From positions 52,625,139 to 52,689,138 of the forward strand of contig OX377204.1 of NCBI GenBank assembly GCA_947396885.1: 64,000 bases of DNA. Reading direction: 5' to 3'. The notes under the pieces were generated by a model. It did no database searches and was not told the origin of the DNA. It was given only the letters and a program-made list of their open reading frames with translations. The position numbers and the translations under genes were made by a program. Source of the DNA: Heligmosomoides polygyrus polygyrus. Its lineage: Eukaryota; Nematoda; Chromadorea; Rhabditida; Heligmosomidae. Positions 32,801-44,299 of this stretch are shown here, piece after piece. Each line of letters begins with the position of its first letter. Position 1 is the stretch's first letter.

Positions 32801-35800
32801 TTGGTGAAGGACGGTCCAGAAGCGTTTGCACGCGCCGTTCGACGAACACCCGGTTGTATGATCACCGACACCACCTTCCGGTACGTTTGTTTCCCGGAAT
32901 GGTTTTGCTGCCACTGCATATAATTTATTACCATTCTGATGTGAGAGGCATCCTTAAAAGGCTAAAAAAGATAAAGGACGGCGTTACCCAATCTTTTTTG
33001 GGATGCGCCACACATTCTACTTCTAGGGATGTCGTGGCGGCGATTTGAATGCTTATTAGGCCATACAGTGACTTGCGGTGACCAGCCGATAAACAAGTTA
33101 GCACGTTATCAGTTGCCAGACAGGTCTGAAACCGATTCACGACCCCAGAGGAATGGGAGGCTTGGTTGGCCTGGGCAGTAAATTCGAACCAGAAACCTAG
33201 TCGGAGGAGGTACCGGCTGTCGGGTGCACCCGACAGCCGGTACCTCCTCCGACTGCGCTGCACGCGCCCAGACGTGTCTTACTACACATGAAATAACTAA
33301 TCTGACTGTTGTCTCTCTGGTGAGGATCAGAAAACTTTAACAAATAGGGTGAGTGACGTGACAAGTAAGCCAAGTTCTGTTTAATTTAAGCCTGTTGGGT
33401 ATCTCGCTCAAAACTTTAGATCAGTTTCCGCTGAGTAGGCTGCAACAACTTGTTACATTGAAGCATTTGTCAGTGTTTTCCTTTTCAACGTGTGTTTTTT
33501 GCTTATTGCGTGAAGATGACACCTATGTCTCATCCTCCGATACCCTCGGCGTGCACATCTCCTGTTTTTGATATACACTAGGAAGATAATAAAATTAGAA
33601 GGAAGAAGTGGAACCTTCAATTAATCCACACGTTGCTCTGCTCAGAGCTCTATTCGTAAAGCTTGTTTTGTCGACTCTCAATTCTAACAGGATGACAATG
33701 TTCAACAGATTTTCACTGAATGGTTTCGACGTATCGCCGGTTCCTAACTGGGTTGTCGCCTCATAAATTGATATCAAATGTTGTTGCTTCAGCGATGCTC
33801 ACCAGTCTCTTCTCGCCACGAGAGTGCGAACGTACGATCTGGCGAAGATCTCCCCCTTCGTCAGCCATGCTTTTCCACAGCTGTATTCGATGGAAAACTG
33901 GGGAGGTAGTCTTTACGGATCCAACCTCGTAGTGTAGATTTTGGTGGCTGAGAATGAGAGCATTTTTTCTTTCCTCCATTCAGGTGCAACCTTCGATGTG
34001 GCCATGCGGTTCTTGCACGAATGCCCCTGGGAACGACTCGAGACCCTCCGACAGCTGATTCCGAACATCTCCTTCCAGTGTCTGCTTAGAGGAGCAAATG
34101 CAGTTGGTTACAGCAACTACCCGGACAACGTCATTGACAAGTGGGCGTCGCGCAGTTTGATAAGAGGACTTTGGTTCAGTGCTCATTTCAGGTTCTGTGA
34201 GTTGGCGGTGAAGTCGGGAATGGATATCTTCCGAGTGTTCGACTGCCTTAACTATGTCCCTAATTTGTTGGTGGGAATGGAAGCAGCTGGCAAGGCTGGT
34301 GGAGTGGTGCGTCGATCTTAATTGGCGTTATACTTGTCCTCTGCCGATTTCTGATAACTAGAGAGTTAATACACCTCGTGTTTCCATTTCGTTTCTCAGA
34401 ATTATTGCAGGAAACGTATGGATTTGTAACAGAGCACAAATAGGTCCGTTGGATATCTAAATGCGTTGACATTTAAGGCTTGGCGGCATTTGTTTTGTCT
34501 TTGTTCCTCGTCCTGGCTCTAGTGTATGTTGTTTTCAACTTTTTTTCGCTTGCGACAAGACTTGACCTGGGCTGGTTGGTCTGGACGTGCTTGCCTTTGG
34601 AGATCTCCCTCCAGGATGTTTCGATCCTCCCGAAAACCACTCAAAATATGCATGTAGTGGACAGTGGTGGTTGCCCAGCCAGATAGGGCGGATGAATTGG
34701 ATTGTTGTTTTCAACACATCCATCTCTGCGGGGCGTTCTAGCGCAGCTGAAGGAAGCGCTGGTTCTCGCATCAATCGCTAACAGAGATTCGTTGTTCGAA
34801 TCCCGTCAATGAAGCCTTCGATCACTCTAGGACCCCTAATTTTTTACTGTACTTGTCTGGAAGGGTTGCGTCGGCTGGCCATCGCAGGTCATTCTCTACG
34901 GCAAATACGCGTCCAAATTAGAATCTCGGAGAAGTGGACTGCATGGCGCATCCCACAAAAGAATTCGTTGAGGCGGACTTTGTGCTTTATCCTTTTTGAT
35001 TGGCTAGGTAGTCCTATTCAGGGCAGTTGGTTGTGCGGAGATCCTCTCTTGCACCTCTAGTACAGCAAAGATTGAGCTGTTGTTTTCTCAGAAGCCGAAG
35101 CCAAAGCCGTCCATTGTCAGTACCTGGAGGCAACTGTCCTATAAGCTTTGATTTATCGAAGCATAACACTGTTTTTCGGGGGGGGGGGGAATGTTCGTTG
35201 GTTAACAATGAAACGAAAAGCAAACAGCGATTTCTTTTCTTGGTCGTCGCTGCACATGGATTGATGGCTTGGCGACTTTGAGGAAATATATAATGGGTGA
35301 TTCACCTTTAAGTTTTTGCCATACTCAAAGCTTTCAGGTCGAGGCTGCCATTTCCTACACTGGTGATGTTTCTGATAGAACAAGGACCCAATATAACTTG
35401 CAGTACTATCTCGATCTGGCCGAACAGCTGGTTAAAGCACAAGCTCATGTTCTGTGTATTAAGGTTTGCGGGAATACAAGGCCGTCGTACTACTCTTGCT
35501 CCTGATAGAAGATAATGGAATCACCCCTATTCCAGGATATGGCAGGTGTTTTGAAGCCTCAGGCTGCGAAGCTTTTGATTGGAGCGTTGAGAGATAAATT
35601 CCCTGATATACCGATCCACGTGCACACGCATGACACCGCTGGCGCTGGAGTAGCCTCGATGCTCGAGTGCGCCAAGGTTTGTTAAGAGGAGAAAAGGGCA
35701 AGGTTTCTTGGCTTCCACCTCTAATCACCTCCTCCTAAGGCTGGGGCTGACGTTGTCGACGCAGCTGTTGACAGTATGAGTGGCATGACCAGCCAGCCGA

Positions 35801-38800
35801 GCATGGGTGCTATTGTGGCCAGTCTCCATGGGACAGAGCATGATACAGGTAAGGTCACTGTTACGAGATTAAGATGCCATTAGTATCGGCAGCAGTTTAG
35901 GCTTGAGCCTCGATGAAATCTCGAAGTACTCCGCATACTGGGAGTTGGCGCGTCAACTTTACGCTCCATTCGAATGTGCTACAACGATGAAGAGCGGAAA
36001 CGCCGACGTGTACAAGCACGAGATCCCCGGAGGACAATACACCAATCTGCAGTTCCAGGTAATAATAGGGTTCCAGCCCGTAACTCGATTTAAAGGCTTT
36101 GAAATCGACACCAACATCATACCACAGGTTGGAGCGAAATCTTGAACAAAGAAGCAGCGTAAGATGGAATTGACAGAAATTGGCGTTAATTGACAGTGGG
36201 CTGACAGCGTAGAGCGAAGCGATCTATCTAAAAGCTAGACGGGCAGCAATGGACCGTGTTTGCTCCTTGCAGGGAGCACTATATCGAGCCAGTGAGCTTG
36301 GGAGCTGTGAGCTGCGCGAGAAACCACGAATGGGGTAGAATGGGGTGCCCCCCCCCCCCCCACCTCGACCTGCATCTAATCTCAAACAAAAGAACTAGCC
36401 TACCCCATTCCATATTGCGTTCGCTGCACGTGAATGCAGTGACAAGAGAGTCACTGTTTCTCATAAAATTTCATCGGCTGTTCGGGCCAATTAATATTCA
36501 ACATAACAAATCCCTTACGGCGCGAAATGACAGTAATAAACCGGTCTCTCAGAACTTATGAACATCTGTTCTAGATAGACATTTTAGGCGTTCTCCCTTG
36601 GACTCGGAAGTCAGTTTGATGAGGTGAAACGGATGTACTGCGAGGCTAATCTTGCACTGGGTGACATTATTAAGGTGAGTGTTTTGGGAAGCTAAGAGAA
36701 TCGAAGATAGACTCGAAACACTGACACTAGTTGTATCTCATTTTACAGCATTTGTTGAAAAAATGTTCCAAAATGTTTTGCGAGTTTAAAAATTTCGTAG
36801 AGTCGAAAGCAGCTGCTATTCTCAGTCGTAGAATCGGACTTGGCTGCCATGGAGCTAGCATTGTCCTTGACAATTTATGCAGGGGTTGTATCCTAGTAGC
36901 GAAACAGATTGTTGGACAGGATTTCTCACACAGATTAGAGATTGAGCTAGCGAACGAAAAGATTGCTTGTTGCTTAACTATAGCACTTCGTAATGTGTTG
37001 GATACGAAGTAGATGTGGATGTTTTGCGAACCTCAAGCTTCTAAGTTCGCAACCAACAAAGCAGATCCCTTTTTCATTTTGCCTTTCTGTGAATCGAGTT
37101 TTTCAAAAGCCTTATCCTGATCGTCTGTCGCAGTATGTGTTATCTCTAATAGGTAGGATTTCTAAAAAAAGTTGGCACAACATCATTGACTCCGTTATCG
37201 TTTTTTTCAACAGAGAAGGTATTGACACTTTGGTAACTTGCAACTCATATAGTTGCCGTTCTTGACGACAATACGGAAGATCTTGGTTGTCACTATGAGT
37301 GTATTGCTATCGCAGGTTACTCCCTCGTCAAAGATTGTTGGTGATCTGGCGCAGTTTATGGTGCAGAATAACCTCACTCGCGAGACGCTAGTTGATCGTG
37401 CTGACGACCTGTCGTTCCCAAAAAGTGTTGTGGATTATATGCAGGTTTGTGTCTTTGTTTATAGCTTTGATCCTAACAGGTGGCTCCGCCACTGAGAGAG
37501 AATTTCTTCTATCTAGGGCAACGTGGGACAGCCTCCGTATGGTTTCCCTGAACCTCTTCGAACTAAAGTTCTTCGCGGAAAGCCAAAGGTGTGTTGTTTA
37601 TTGCGCGTTTATGGAAAATCGATGAACGTCGTTTGCGATTCTTAGGTAAAAGGAAGAGTTGGTGCACAGCTGCCTGCGATGGATCTGGACAAATTGAAGA
37701 CGGAGCTGGAAGAGAAGCATGGAAGACCGTTAAGGTGTCTACTCTCTTACTCCACATCATTTCCATTTTTTCGTTCTTTATACTTCCTTCTTCAGAGAAC
37801 AAGATGTCATGTCCCATGCTATGTTCCCGAGTGTCTTTGACGAGTTCGAGCAGTTCCGATCCGCTTACGGTCCCGTTGACAAGTTCCCTACCAGAATATT
37901 TTTAACTGGACTCGACATTGCTGAAGAAGTAGACGTAAGCGTTGCGTTTAGGCCAATTGACCTTCCGTCATCTGCAGTTTCCTAAACTGTGTAACACTTT
38001 CGCCCTTTTAGTCGCATTTGCTTCGATTGAGACATTGTGGCATATCCTGCTGAATTCCGAGTTTCCATGGCAATTGTCTGGTTTCAGGTGGAGATCGAGA
38101 AGGGAAAAACGTTGGCAATACAGCTTCTAGCTGAGGGCAAGCTGAACAGTAAGGGCGAGCGCGAGGTGTTCTTTTATCTCAACGGACAGATGAGGAGCAT
38201 TTTTATTCAAGACAAAGAGGCGTCCAAGGTCAGGTTTGCTAGTCTAGCTTGCGCTCTCAGTTGCTGCCTTTATTCTCTTTGACCTCAGCAGATATCGAAA
38301 CTTGCACGTGCTTTTTGGAAGAAAATTAATTACAGGCAGGATATGCGAACAAGTGCGCACTTTTGATGCGAACAGTATTTGTAGGAAGAGGTAGACCAAA
38401 CGCGTAGCGTCGGGGAAGTGTGAAGGATGTAATTCAAGTCTAGAACTGCTTATTCCTCCGTTCTTTTGTACAACGATTGGCTTGACGAAGATGATAGCTG
38501 GTTACAAACGAAGGGATGTCTTTGGCTGTGGACGATCATTTTGACACGAATAGCGTAGATGGACCGCACCTCCTTCCCTTACTGACTGTTAGTCCCCACC
38601 CTCCCCCTACTCCCCTAGTAGCTATTGATCAGAGCTTACTGATTTAAAAAAACTGACAAAAACCCATGCCCATAAAAGACCGGAAAGCCCATAGAATCGT
38701 GGGATCATTAACAAACCTGCTCCACCTGGTCTGTTAGACGTAGCAGGAGAGACGGTAAAGCACGACATGAAGTAGAGACGGAGGACCAACGTCTACCGCT

Positions 38801-39720
38801 ATTGATAAATGCTCTGATGGAGAGAAGATGGTCGAATCAAAGGTTGATCAAGGCGCACTACAAAGGTTTATGACGGGGTTAAACTGTGAAAACATGAGAG
38901 GCAGTAGACGATGATCCACCTAGGCTGTGGATGCTTTAGCTGTGGAGGATAAAGAGCGGCGTTAGGCCATCCGTTTTGGGATGCGCTGTGCATTCTGTTT
39001 CCACAAGATGTCATGTATTCGTATTTGGTCCATAGAAGGCTAGCGGTAGCCAGCTGATGAACATGCCAGTGTTTCCCTCTCGACGCCAGTCTGGTACCAA
39101 TTCGCCGAAGGGATGGGTTGGTGGGAGGGAAAGCCGAACTGAGAACCTGGAATTGGGTGCATGCGACAGCAGACGCCTCTTCAACGCGCTACCGGGCGCT
39201 CTTGCTGTACATGGGTTGGGTATTTAGTACAGTGAGCTAATTGCTTCGAGTGGAAAGGAGAATGATCAGGGAACCGTTCACTTGTCATGCCATCGGGATG
39301 ATGATCATTCGACCATTTGGGTCGTCCTTCTCCTTACTCTAATGAGGGACTTCTTTAGGAAATAGTGACGCGACCAAAAGCTCTCCCTGGAGTTCGAGGC
39401 TCCATTGGTGCTCCCATGCCGGGAGAAATCCTCGAGTTGAAGGTGAAGCAGGGCGACAAGGTGAGTCCTTCGTTATAAGGGGACGCCGTCAAAGGCCTCT
39501 CCGTTGTCGCATCCGTTGGCGGGAAAAGTGCCTCCGTTGAAGCGACACGTTCTTACCGTGGCGTTTGCAGGTGGTGCCGAAGCAGCCGCTGTTTGTGCTG
39601 TCGGCCATGAAGATGGAGATGGTCATTGATACACCCATCGCCGGTACGGTGAAGCAGATCCATCTCGTGCAGGGAACGAAGTGCGCGGCCGGAGACCTCG
39701 TCGTCGAAATCGAACCCTAG
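23735..39720 (+). CDS. pyc-1: Pyruvate carboxylase, mitochondrial (30 exons)
   Basis: Biotin enzyme making oxaloacetate from pyruvate, bicarbonate and ATP. Coding exons: 23735-23827, 23989-24081, 26866-26979, 27051-27182, 27346-27525, 27620-27734, 27805-27872, 27936-28038, 29530-29629, 29708-29870, 29923-30021, 30197-30280, 30335-30490, 31216-31294, 32769-32880, 33793-33905, 33984-34140, 34192-34306, 35338-35463, 35536-35676, 35740-35848, 35901-36058, 36588-36674, 37316-37444, 37517-37588, 37646-37734, 37796-37934, 38088-38228, 39359-39460, 39571-39720. Phases all join, giving 1172 residues, the usual family length. Exon 1 is a basic mitochondrial presequence. Biotin carboxylase spans about 31-485, with the ATP-grasp loop at 186-195 ([10 protein letters not shown]). 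The carboxyltransferase metal site is Asp565, carbamylated Lys734 (CIKDMAG), His764 and His766 (HVHTHD). The biotinyl lysine is Lys1137 (AMKM). Intron 5 lacks a GT donor. Introns host SINEs and MITEs. Confidence 0.95.
24394..25271. mobile_element. Fold-back family C, copy 2, with internal tandem repeats
   Basis: Ends CTACTAGTTAAAAGTTCCGA and its reverse at 25271. Inside, a unit of roughly 140 bp (TTATTTGGGGTGCTGATCAC, GAATCTGACATCCGTTTTT, then either a TTCGGTCGGAGACCACCCAT or a GGCCGATTACGGTA segment) is repeated about four times in the left half and inverted in the right half, giving a hairpin with its centre near 24970. Short G runs (about 24487-24496 and 24890-24900) mark unit junctions. 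No coding capacity. Confidence 0.75.
26090..26285 (-). mobile_element. Diverged SINE-A copy in pyc-1 intron 2
   Basis: Scattered matches in the family order (ACAGTGACATTGGATGACCA, CCTTCACAGACAAGCCTGC, TGGACGGCTTTATTGGTCTA, GAGTTGGTGTGCACATGG) identify it as an old copy in reverse orientation. Confidence 0.4.
26313..26478. mobile_element. Tourist-like MITE, second family, copy 2
   Basis: The 160-bp body is nearly identical to 20020-20181, with termini GGCCTCTGTTATACCCCCGC and its counterpart, and TTA on both sides. The inverted termini run more than 25 bp. Confidence 0.8.
26487..26740 (-). mobile_element. SINE-A copy in pyc-1 intron 2
   Basis: In reverse orientation it carries CTTCGGGGATACGCCACGCA, GACTTGCGGTAGACAGTCGA, GGATGGAAGGCTTGGTTGAC and the head GGGTGCACGCGACAGCCGGC followed by GACTGCGTTACTCGCGCCC. 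It starts 8 bp after the MITE. Confidence 0.7.
27526..27619 (+). other. pyc-1: pyc-1 intron 5 with a non-GT donor
   Basis: Exon 5 must end at codon GAA (27523-27525) to keep the alignment VDHVDE/VGEAF, and the next bases are TTGAGT, one change from GTGAGT. The acceptor AAATTTCAG at 27619 is normal. The nearest in-frame GT (27517, GTCGAC) would remove three residues. It could be a real variant splice site, a sequencing error, or a splicing defect. Confidence 0.65.
28039..29529 (+). other. pyc-1: pyc-1 intron 8, 1.5 kb, nothing recognised inside
   Basis: Donor GTTTGT and acceptor CCTTTCAG flank a stretch with no clear repeat family member and only chance open frames. ACGTAGGTTCCGTGACGTAA-like words repeat around 28440-28530. 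Confidence 0.6.
31295..32768 (+). other. pyc-1: pyc-1 intron 14, 1.5 kb, nothing recognised inside
   Basis: The donor GTAAGT and acceptor GTTACAG bound a stretch whose open frames (for example 32049-32464) have no recognisable motif and no splice sites that would fit the exon phases. Confidence 0.55.
32945..33270 (-). mobile_element. SINE-A copy in pyc-1 intron 15
   Basis: In reverse it starts with the tail complement AAAAGATAAAGGACGGCG and continues with TTTTTTGGGATGCGCCACAC, GTGACTTGCGGTGACCAGCC and AGGCTTGGTTGGCCTGGGCA to a head ending GACTGCGCTGCACGCGCCCA. The head contains an inverted duplication (33199-33254) not seen in other copies. Confidence 0.75.
33199..33254. repeat. Perfect 56-bp palindrome without spacer
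   Basis: The two halves meet at GTGCAC (33224-33229) and pair perfectly for 28 bp each way. One half is normal SINE-A head (TGCACCCGACAGCCGGTACC); the other is an inverted copy of it. With no loop it would form a cruciform in double-stranded DNA. Confidence 0.95.
34725..35010 (+). mobile_element. SINE-A copy in pyc-1 intron 18, forward orientation
   Basis: The head GGGCGTTCTAGCGCAGCTGA with box-B-like TTGTTCGAATCCCGTC (34791), then GGCTGGCCATCGCAGGTCAT, CATGGCGCATCCCACAAAAG and the tail GTGCTTTATCCTTTTTGATT. It is the second best forward copy after the one at 61.5 kb. Confidence 0.65.
38945..39205 (-). mobile_element. SINE-A copy in pyc-1 intron 28
   Basis: Reverse orientation, with TTTTGGGATGCGCTGTGCAT, AGCGGTAGCCAGCTGATGAA, CCAGTCTGGTACCAATTCGC and the head TTGGGTGCATGCGACAGCAG and GCGCTACCGGGCGCT. 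Confidence 0.65.
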
Positions 39721-39980
39721 TCGTTAGCCACTAGTATTGCTCACATTCTCGACTATGCAGACGTTGTAAAATGTTCCGTGTTCGACTAGAACTGGACGAC
39801 TTTCAAGTGTTGGGACACTCACTGCGCTCGTGATATGTAAATAGAAAAGCTGACAGAGATCATAGCTGTATTTTTAGCTTCTAATGTGCCTTTATAATTT
39901 TACAGGACAGCCATGTCCCCGCATTTGCAGGTTTCACCCAGCCGTTGCAGTTTTATTGATAAATTTTATATATTCTCGTG

Positions 39981-39986
39981 AATAAA
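39981..39986 (+). terminator. pyc-1: pyc-1 polyadenylation signal AATAAA
   Basis: It is the first AATAAA after the stop codon at 39720 and is followed by a T-rich stretch, so the 3' untranslated region would be about 280 bp. Reading is direct; use of the site is inferred. Confidence 0.6.
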
Positions 39987-40009
39987 TTCTTGTCGTCTTT
40001 GCCAGACAA

Positions 40010-41290
40010 ATGGTGTCTCCCGCTTGCAGCGGAAAAATTTTGCTGTTTTGCCAGGTAGGAGTATCAGGCAAAATTGTCTCATGACCGTCCACAAAATGAT
40101 GTATGAAGCTTCAATAATACATGAGCGGAAAACATGACGCAGCGCACGAAGCCACCAGCCGACGAGGCGGGATGGGCGTGTGGTTTCGGTAGTCAACTCA
40201 ACGGCAGACAGATGGTGACAGTCTGTTTTGCTCTTTCAGTCAGGACCCACAGTCAGTGGCACTCAGCTCATCGCCACCTTGCTTGCAGCAGGAAGACACT
40301 GATCTTGGACCCAGCGGGCAGCGCGGTTTCCGAAAAGGCATTTTTCGATAAAAAGGAGGTGTAAAGAGATTTGCCAGGAGGGTGGCCACGACTACTCGCC
40401 GTGATGCGGTGGTGCGCGTAATCTCCTGGCCTCGAGGTTACAAAGGCCAAATCTGGAGCTACCAAGAGTGTTCTGCTATAATCATTGCCGTCTACCCTCA
40501 AGAGGAAGACTGCAGCTGCTCCAGTGTAGTGATCGGCAGTCTTTGAACATCTGCACAAGGGCATTGTCTGACGATGACGACTGCATGTACATCCTCGAAA
40601 TATGAACTGGTGCACAGCTTCATGCCTTCTATCCATCAGAGGTGCACATGTAACGGTTAACGATTGAACGAATTAACGGCATTCTTCGTTAAAATCTGGC
40701 TTAATGAGTTAACGGAAATTTTTAAATAAAAATTTATGGGATTTTTGACGGACTTTGTTCTCAATGAATTTATCACTTTTCCGCCTACTCTTCACTAATA
40801 TCGCAGCCTTCCCTTCCCGATTACGACTGCTTCTGAAAACTAAAGGAATCAGCAAAAGCAATCTGTTCTAGCAAAGCCGTAGGCAAAAGGGAATGCCAAT
40901 CTGTTCGAGTTTGACCAGGATCTTGCTCCCATGGTGTCAGGAACAGCGCGCGAATCCTTTTTATTTTTATTATATTTTCATGCTATTTTTCATACGTTCT
41001 ACGGCGCGTTTAAAATTTTGAAAATTGGGAGATAGAAAAGGTCTTCGTCGAAGCGCAAACACGTCAGCGGATCCACTAAGACTGGTCTTACCAGCTCGTA
41101 AGGTATACCTATCTCCACCTGTTTATCCCGAACTACTTTTGTTCGTCACCTGAAACAGTCAAGACGGAGAGTGTTTTCGTGCGCTGGACGTATTTTAAAT
41201 GATTGAAGAGAAAGCCTAACAACAGAAAATTTTGGAATGCTACTTTTACTGAACGCTATCTCGTTGGCGATCGTGTCACAGCTATACTTA
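40010..41290. other. Gene-free stretch downstream of pyc-1
   Basis: Open frames at 40134-40364 and, minus strand, 40636-40268 have no recognisable motif. The part from 40660 to 41000 is AT-rich. I see no transposon terminus. Confidence 0.4.
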
Positions 41291-41294
41291 TGCT

Positions 41295-41605
41295 CGAATG
41301 ACCTATTCGAATAGGTATTCGAATAATTTTCATTCGAATTTGAATATTCGAATAATCGCGTTTTTCGAATGTATTCGAATTCGAATGTTCAAAAAATTGC
41401 ATTTTTCGAATCTATTCGAATTCGAATATTCAAAAAATCGCGTTTTTCGAATGTATTCGAATTCGAATATTCAGGAAAATCGCATTTTTCGAATATATTC
41501 GGTTTCGAGTGCTCGAAAATTTTCGGTATTCGAAACTGTTCGAATATTCAAAATTTCTCGGGAAGCCAAAATTATTCATCTACTCGAAAAGTGTCATTCG
41601 AATGT
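41295..41605. repeat. TTCGAA array 3
   Basis: Units of about 45-50 bp of the form TTCGAATGTATTCGAATTCG, then AATATTCAAAAAATCGCGTT, are repeated in tandem. The same unit, same orientation, is at 43942-44192, and the last degenerate part (GTGCTCGAAAATTTTCGGTA) is common to both. Confidence 0.85.
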
Positions 41606-42081
41606 CCAACGAGAATTTGTGTAGCGGCGTATTCTAAACAGGCTTGTTAGGTTTTTCGAGTAATTAGGGTCCTCAAAACGGGTCTTTCTGTGAATCAGGT
41701 CTCTGTTACGATAGCGCCTCGTCGATTCTGATCATCGCCTGTGCAAAAAGGTCGAGGAAGAGTAGGAATTCTTAACTGCAATTGAAACTTGGAAATTATG
41801 ATTCTTACGGTGTTTCAAACGGACGCTACTTGTCCTTCACGCTGCAGTTAGGAGTCTGAGACCATAGGCCAACAAATGTCTGCAGGATGAGAGTGAGGGT
41901 CAACAGCGATGCGCTTCAGTCTAATACCACGTCCGATGTATTCTCATGCAGAGCAGTGCCTTATGGAGTCTGCCTTGTGATTTTCCTCTCGCTACTCGTT
42001 ATGCTCTTCTGCTCCTCCGTGGTCGCTGAATGCTATTCTGCTTTTCGTTTCTACAACTACGGTTCCGCAAAAGCTATATGA

Positions 42082-43226
42082 TTAGGTTGTATGGAAACTC
42101 CCCCGGGTGCTTACGGTCGGTATGGGTAACGAACGCTTCAGGTTTTTTTTCAGCGTTTTGAGTGCTTCACTTTAAACTACGATAACTTTCTCAAAGCTTA
42201 TCGGATTTAGTCGAGATAAACACCGTTCGAATCAACTGACTTTTGCCAACGGGCGACCAGTGAACTTATTCCGTTTGCGAAAAAATGAGGCGGTCGAGAT
42301 TCGACAGAATCCACGGAAGCTGTTTTGGCTTGGTCCTGACTGTAGAATGTTTCACCAGCGAGAAAGTTCTAAAGGTTGTTGAAAAGGTGGTGGTCGTTTG
42401 GTGAGAGGTCTGGAGAATATGACAGGTGAGGCAGAACTTCAAAATTCGTTCAATTTTCAAAGTGATTTGTGAAAAGTGTGGGCGGGCGTTATCGTGCAAA
42501 ACAGTCGGGCCTCTTCCGTTAACCAATAATAGCTGAAGTTGGCGCAATTTCTGGTGCATTTCGTCGATTTCTTTACAGTAGGACTCTGCGATCGTTTGGC
42601 TTCGTGCCAAAAAGTTGTAATGGATTACACTAGGCGCCGACCACCACACAGTGACCATTACCTTTTTTTTGGTGGAGGCCCGCCTTTGGAAAATGCCGAG
42701 GGGGTTCGTCGGCGTCCATCCACTGTCTGGAACGTTCGCTTTTATCATACAAAATCCCCTTCTCATCACAAGTGATGATTCGATCCAAAAACGGGTCAGT
42801 TTGTTGCGTAAAAGTAGAGAAGAACAAATCCCGAAACGTGACAATTCTTCCGCTCCTTCAACTCGTAGGGCACCCCCTCTTCGAGCTTTTTCACCTTCCC
42901 AAGGCGTTTCAATGCATCCGCAACCGCAGTTTCCCTGACATCTAGCTCTTCCGCAATCCCGCGAACTGTTTGGGATTTTTCAGTTTCCACTAATTCCGTT
43001 AACGCGTCGTCCAGGATTGCTCTAGGTCGACAGCTACGGGAGTCATCTTCGAGGCTGAAATCTCCGGTCCGAAATTTACTGAACCACTGGCGCACAATGC
43101 TTTCCTCAACACTATTAGACACTCACACTTGATTGAAGTGTGTAGAGCTGCCTCGGCCGCGGATTGTCCCAATTTGGAGTTAAAATAAAATATCGTTCGA
43201 ATTGTTCCTTCGACATAGTTCAGCAA
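42082..43226 (-). pseudogene. Decayed mariner with transposase pseudogene
   Basis: On the minus strand the pieces of one transposase follow in order. An N-terminus (VEGTIRTIFYFNSKLGQSAA from 43226) passes by frameshift to EESIVRQWFSKFRTGDFSLE and RSCRPRAILDDALTELVETE (43122-42800). A second frame (42844-42266) has FWIESSLVMRRGF in place of the first Asp block, HQKLRQLQLLLVNG, TVLHDNARPHF with its aspartate intact, and a degenerate end where the SPDL..DYHF block reads LQTSHQTTTTF. At least two frameshifts are present. TTAGGTTGTATGG at 42082 could be its 3' terminus; no matching 5' terminus was seen. It lies between two TTCGAA arrays. Confidence 0.8.
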
Positions 43227-43941
43227 GTCCTTCAGGAAAAGAAATGTAAAACAACGCTGAAACGTAAATTATTTGGTCAGATAGAGCGATAAATTCTGAG
43301 AGAAAGTAGCATTAATGCGCAACAAGTTCTTCGCAAATAAGAAATATCTGCTTCTACCACTTATTTGTGCGAATCACCAGAAAGAATTGAGACTGGCCCT
43401 CATGGCTGGCCTATTCCTAGCTATCTGTAATACACGTTGTGGTTGCAAAATTGACAGTGTGATATTCCACGTTTTTGGATGAGCAGGACAGATTTGCTCC
43501 AGATTTACAGGTAATACTTCTTTGTCGGTCAGTCACTAGCTCCTTTAGCTTGTTTCATGAGAGTTCTTTAACATTCAGTCACCCACCGATTCCAAAAATG
43601 ACCATTTTGAAGTGACTTAGAAGCTTGCAGTGGCTCAAGCAGATAGTTTCCCCTTCAATTGACTTGTAAACCTTCCGTTTGTTCCTCATGAGTAGCACTT
43701 TACAACACACAAGTACTTCTTTGGAAAAAACTCGTGTTCTAGCAAACAAGAAAATTAGATGCATCCATAAGCCTTTTGATTCTGCTATGTATAAGACGGC
43801 GGCCTCATTTTTACCGTCCATAAGGGGTTTATGAGAAGCCTGTCGATAAAAACCTCGTGCTTAACTAGGAAGGAATCCTTTGTGTATTGCTTCCATTTTT
43901 CATCCAGGCTGTCTATCATGTCTATCAGCCAGCCTGATTTT
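43227..43941. other. Gene-free stretch, nothing recognised
   Basis: No motif-bearing frame and no shared repeat apart from the start of the next TTCGAA array. Confidence 0.4.
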
Positions 43942-44192
43942 TCATTCGAATTCGAATATTCGAATCGAATATTCGAATTCGAATATTCAAAAAAACTCGA
44001 TTTTCGAATGTATTCGAATTCGAATGTTCAAAAAATCGCGTTTTTCGAATGTATTCGAATTCGAATATTCAAAAAATCGCGCTTTTCGAATGTATTCGAA
44101 TTCGAATATTCAGAAAAACAACGTTTTTCGAATATATTCGATTTCGAATGCTCGAAAATTTTCGGTATTCGAAGCCATTCGAATATTCGAAA
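43942..44192. repeat. TTCGAA array 4
   Basis: This is a direct repeat of array 3, unit by unit. Immediately after it, GAGAGCATAAGTATAGTCAC (44202) is the inverse of the sequence just before array 3 (CAGCTATACTTATGCTCG, 41280), so the pair may be the ends of one larger composite region, 41270-44220. Confidence 0.8.
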
Positions 44193-44299
44193 TTTTGGAG
44201 AGAGCATAAGTATAGTCACAGCCTTTCGGACGTGTGGGACCGTGTGTCATGGTGTCGTGCCACGCTCTCGACGTTGGAGAAAATCGGTTGGTTTCATGG

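Noticed and set aside
36347..36361. Run of 14 C in a pyc-1 intron as a regulatory signal
   Set aside because: Homopolymers recur in several gene-free places here and nothing links this one to splicing.
41298..41650. Phe/Ile/Arg-rich repeat proteins in the TTCGAA arrays
   Set aside because: They are translations of a low-complexity palindromic repeat, open in more than one frame.
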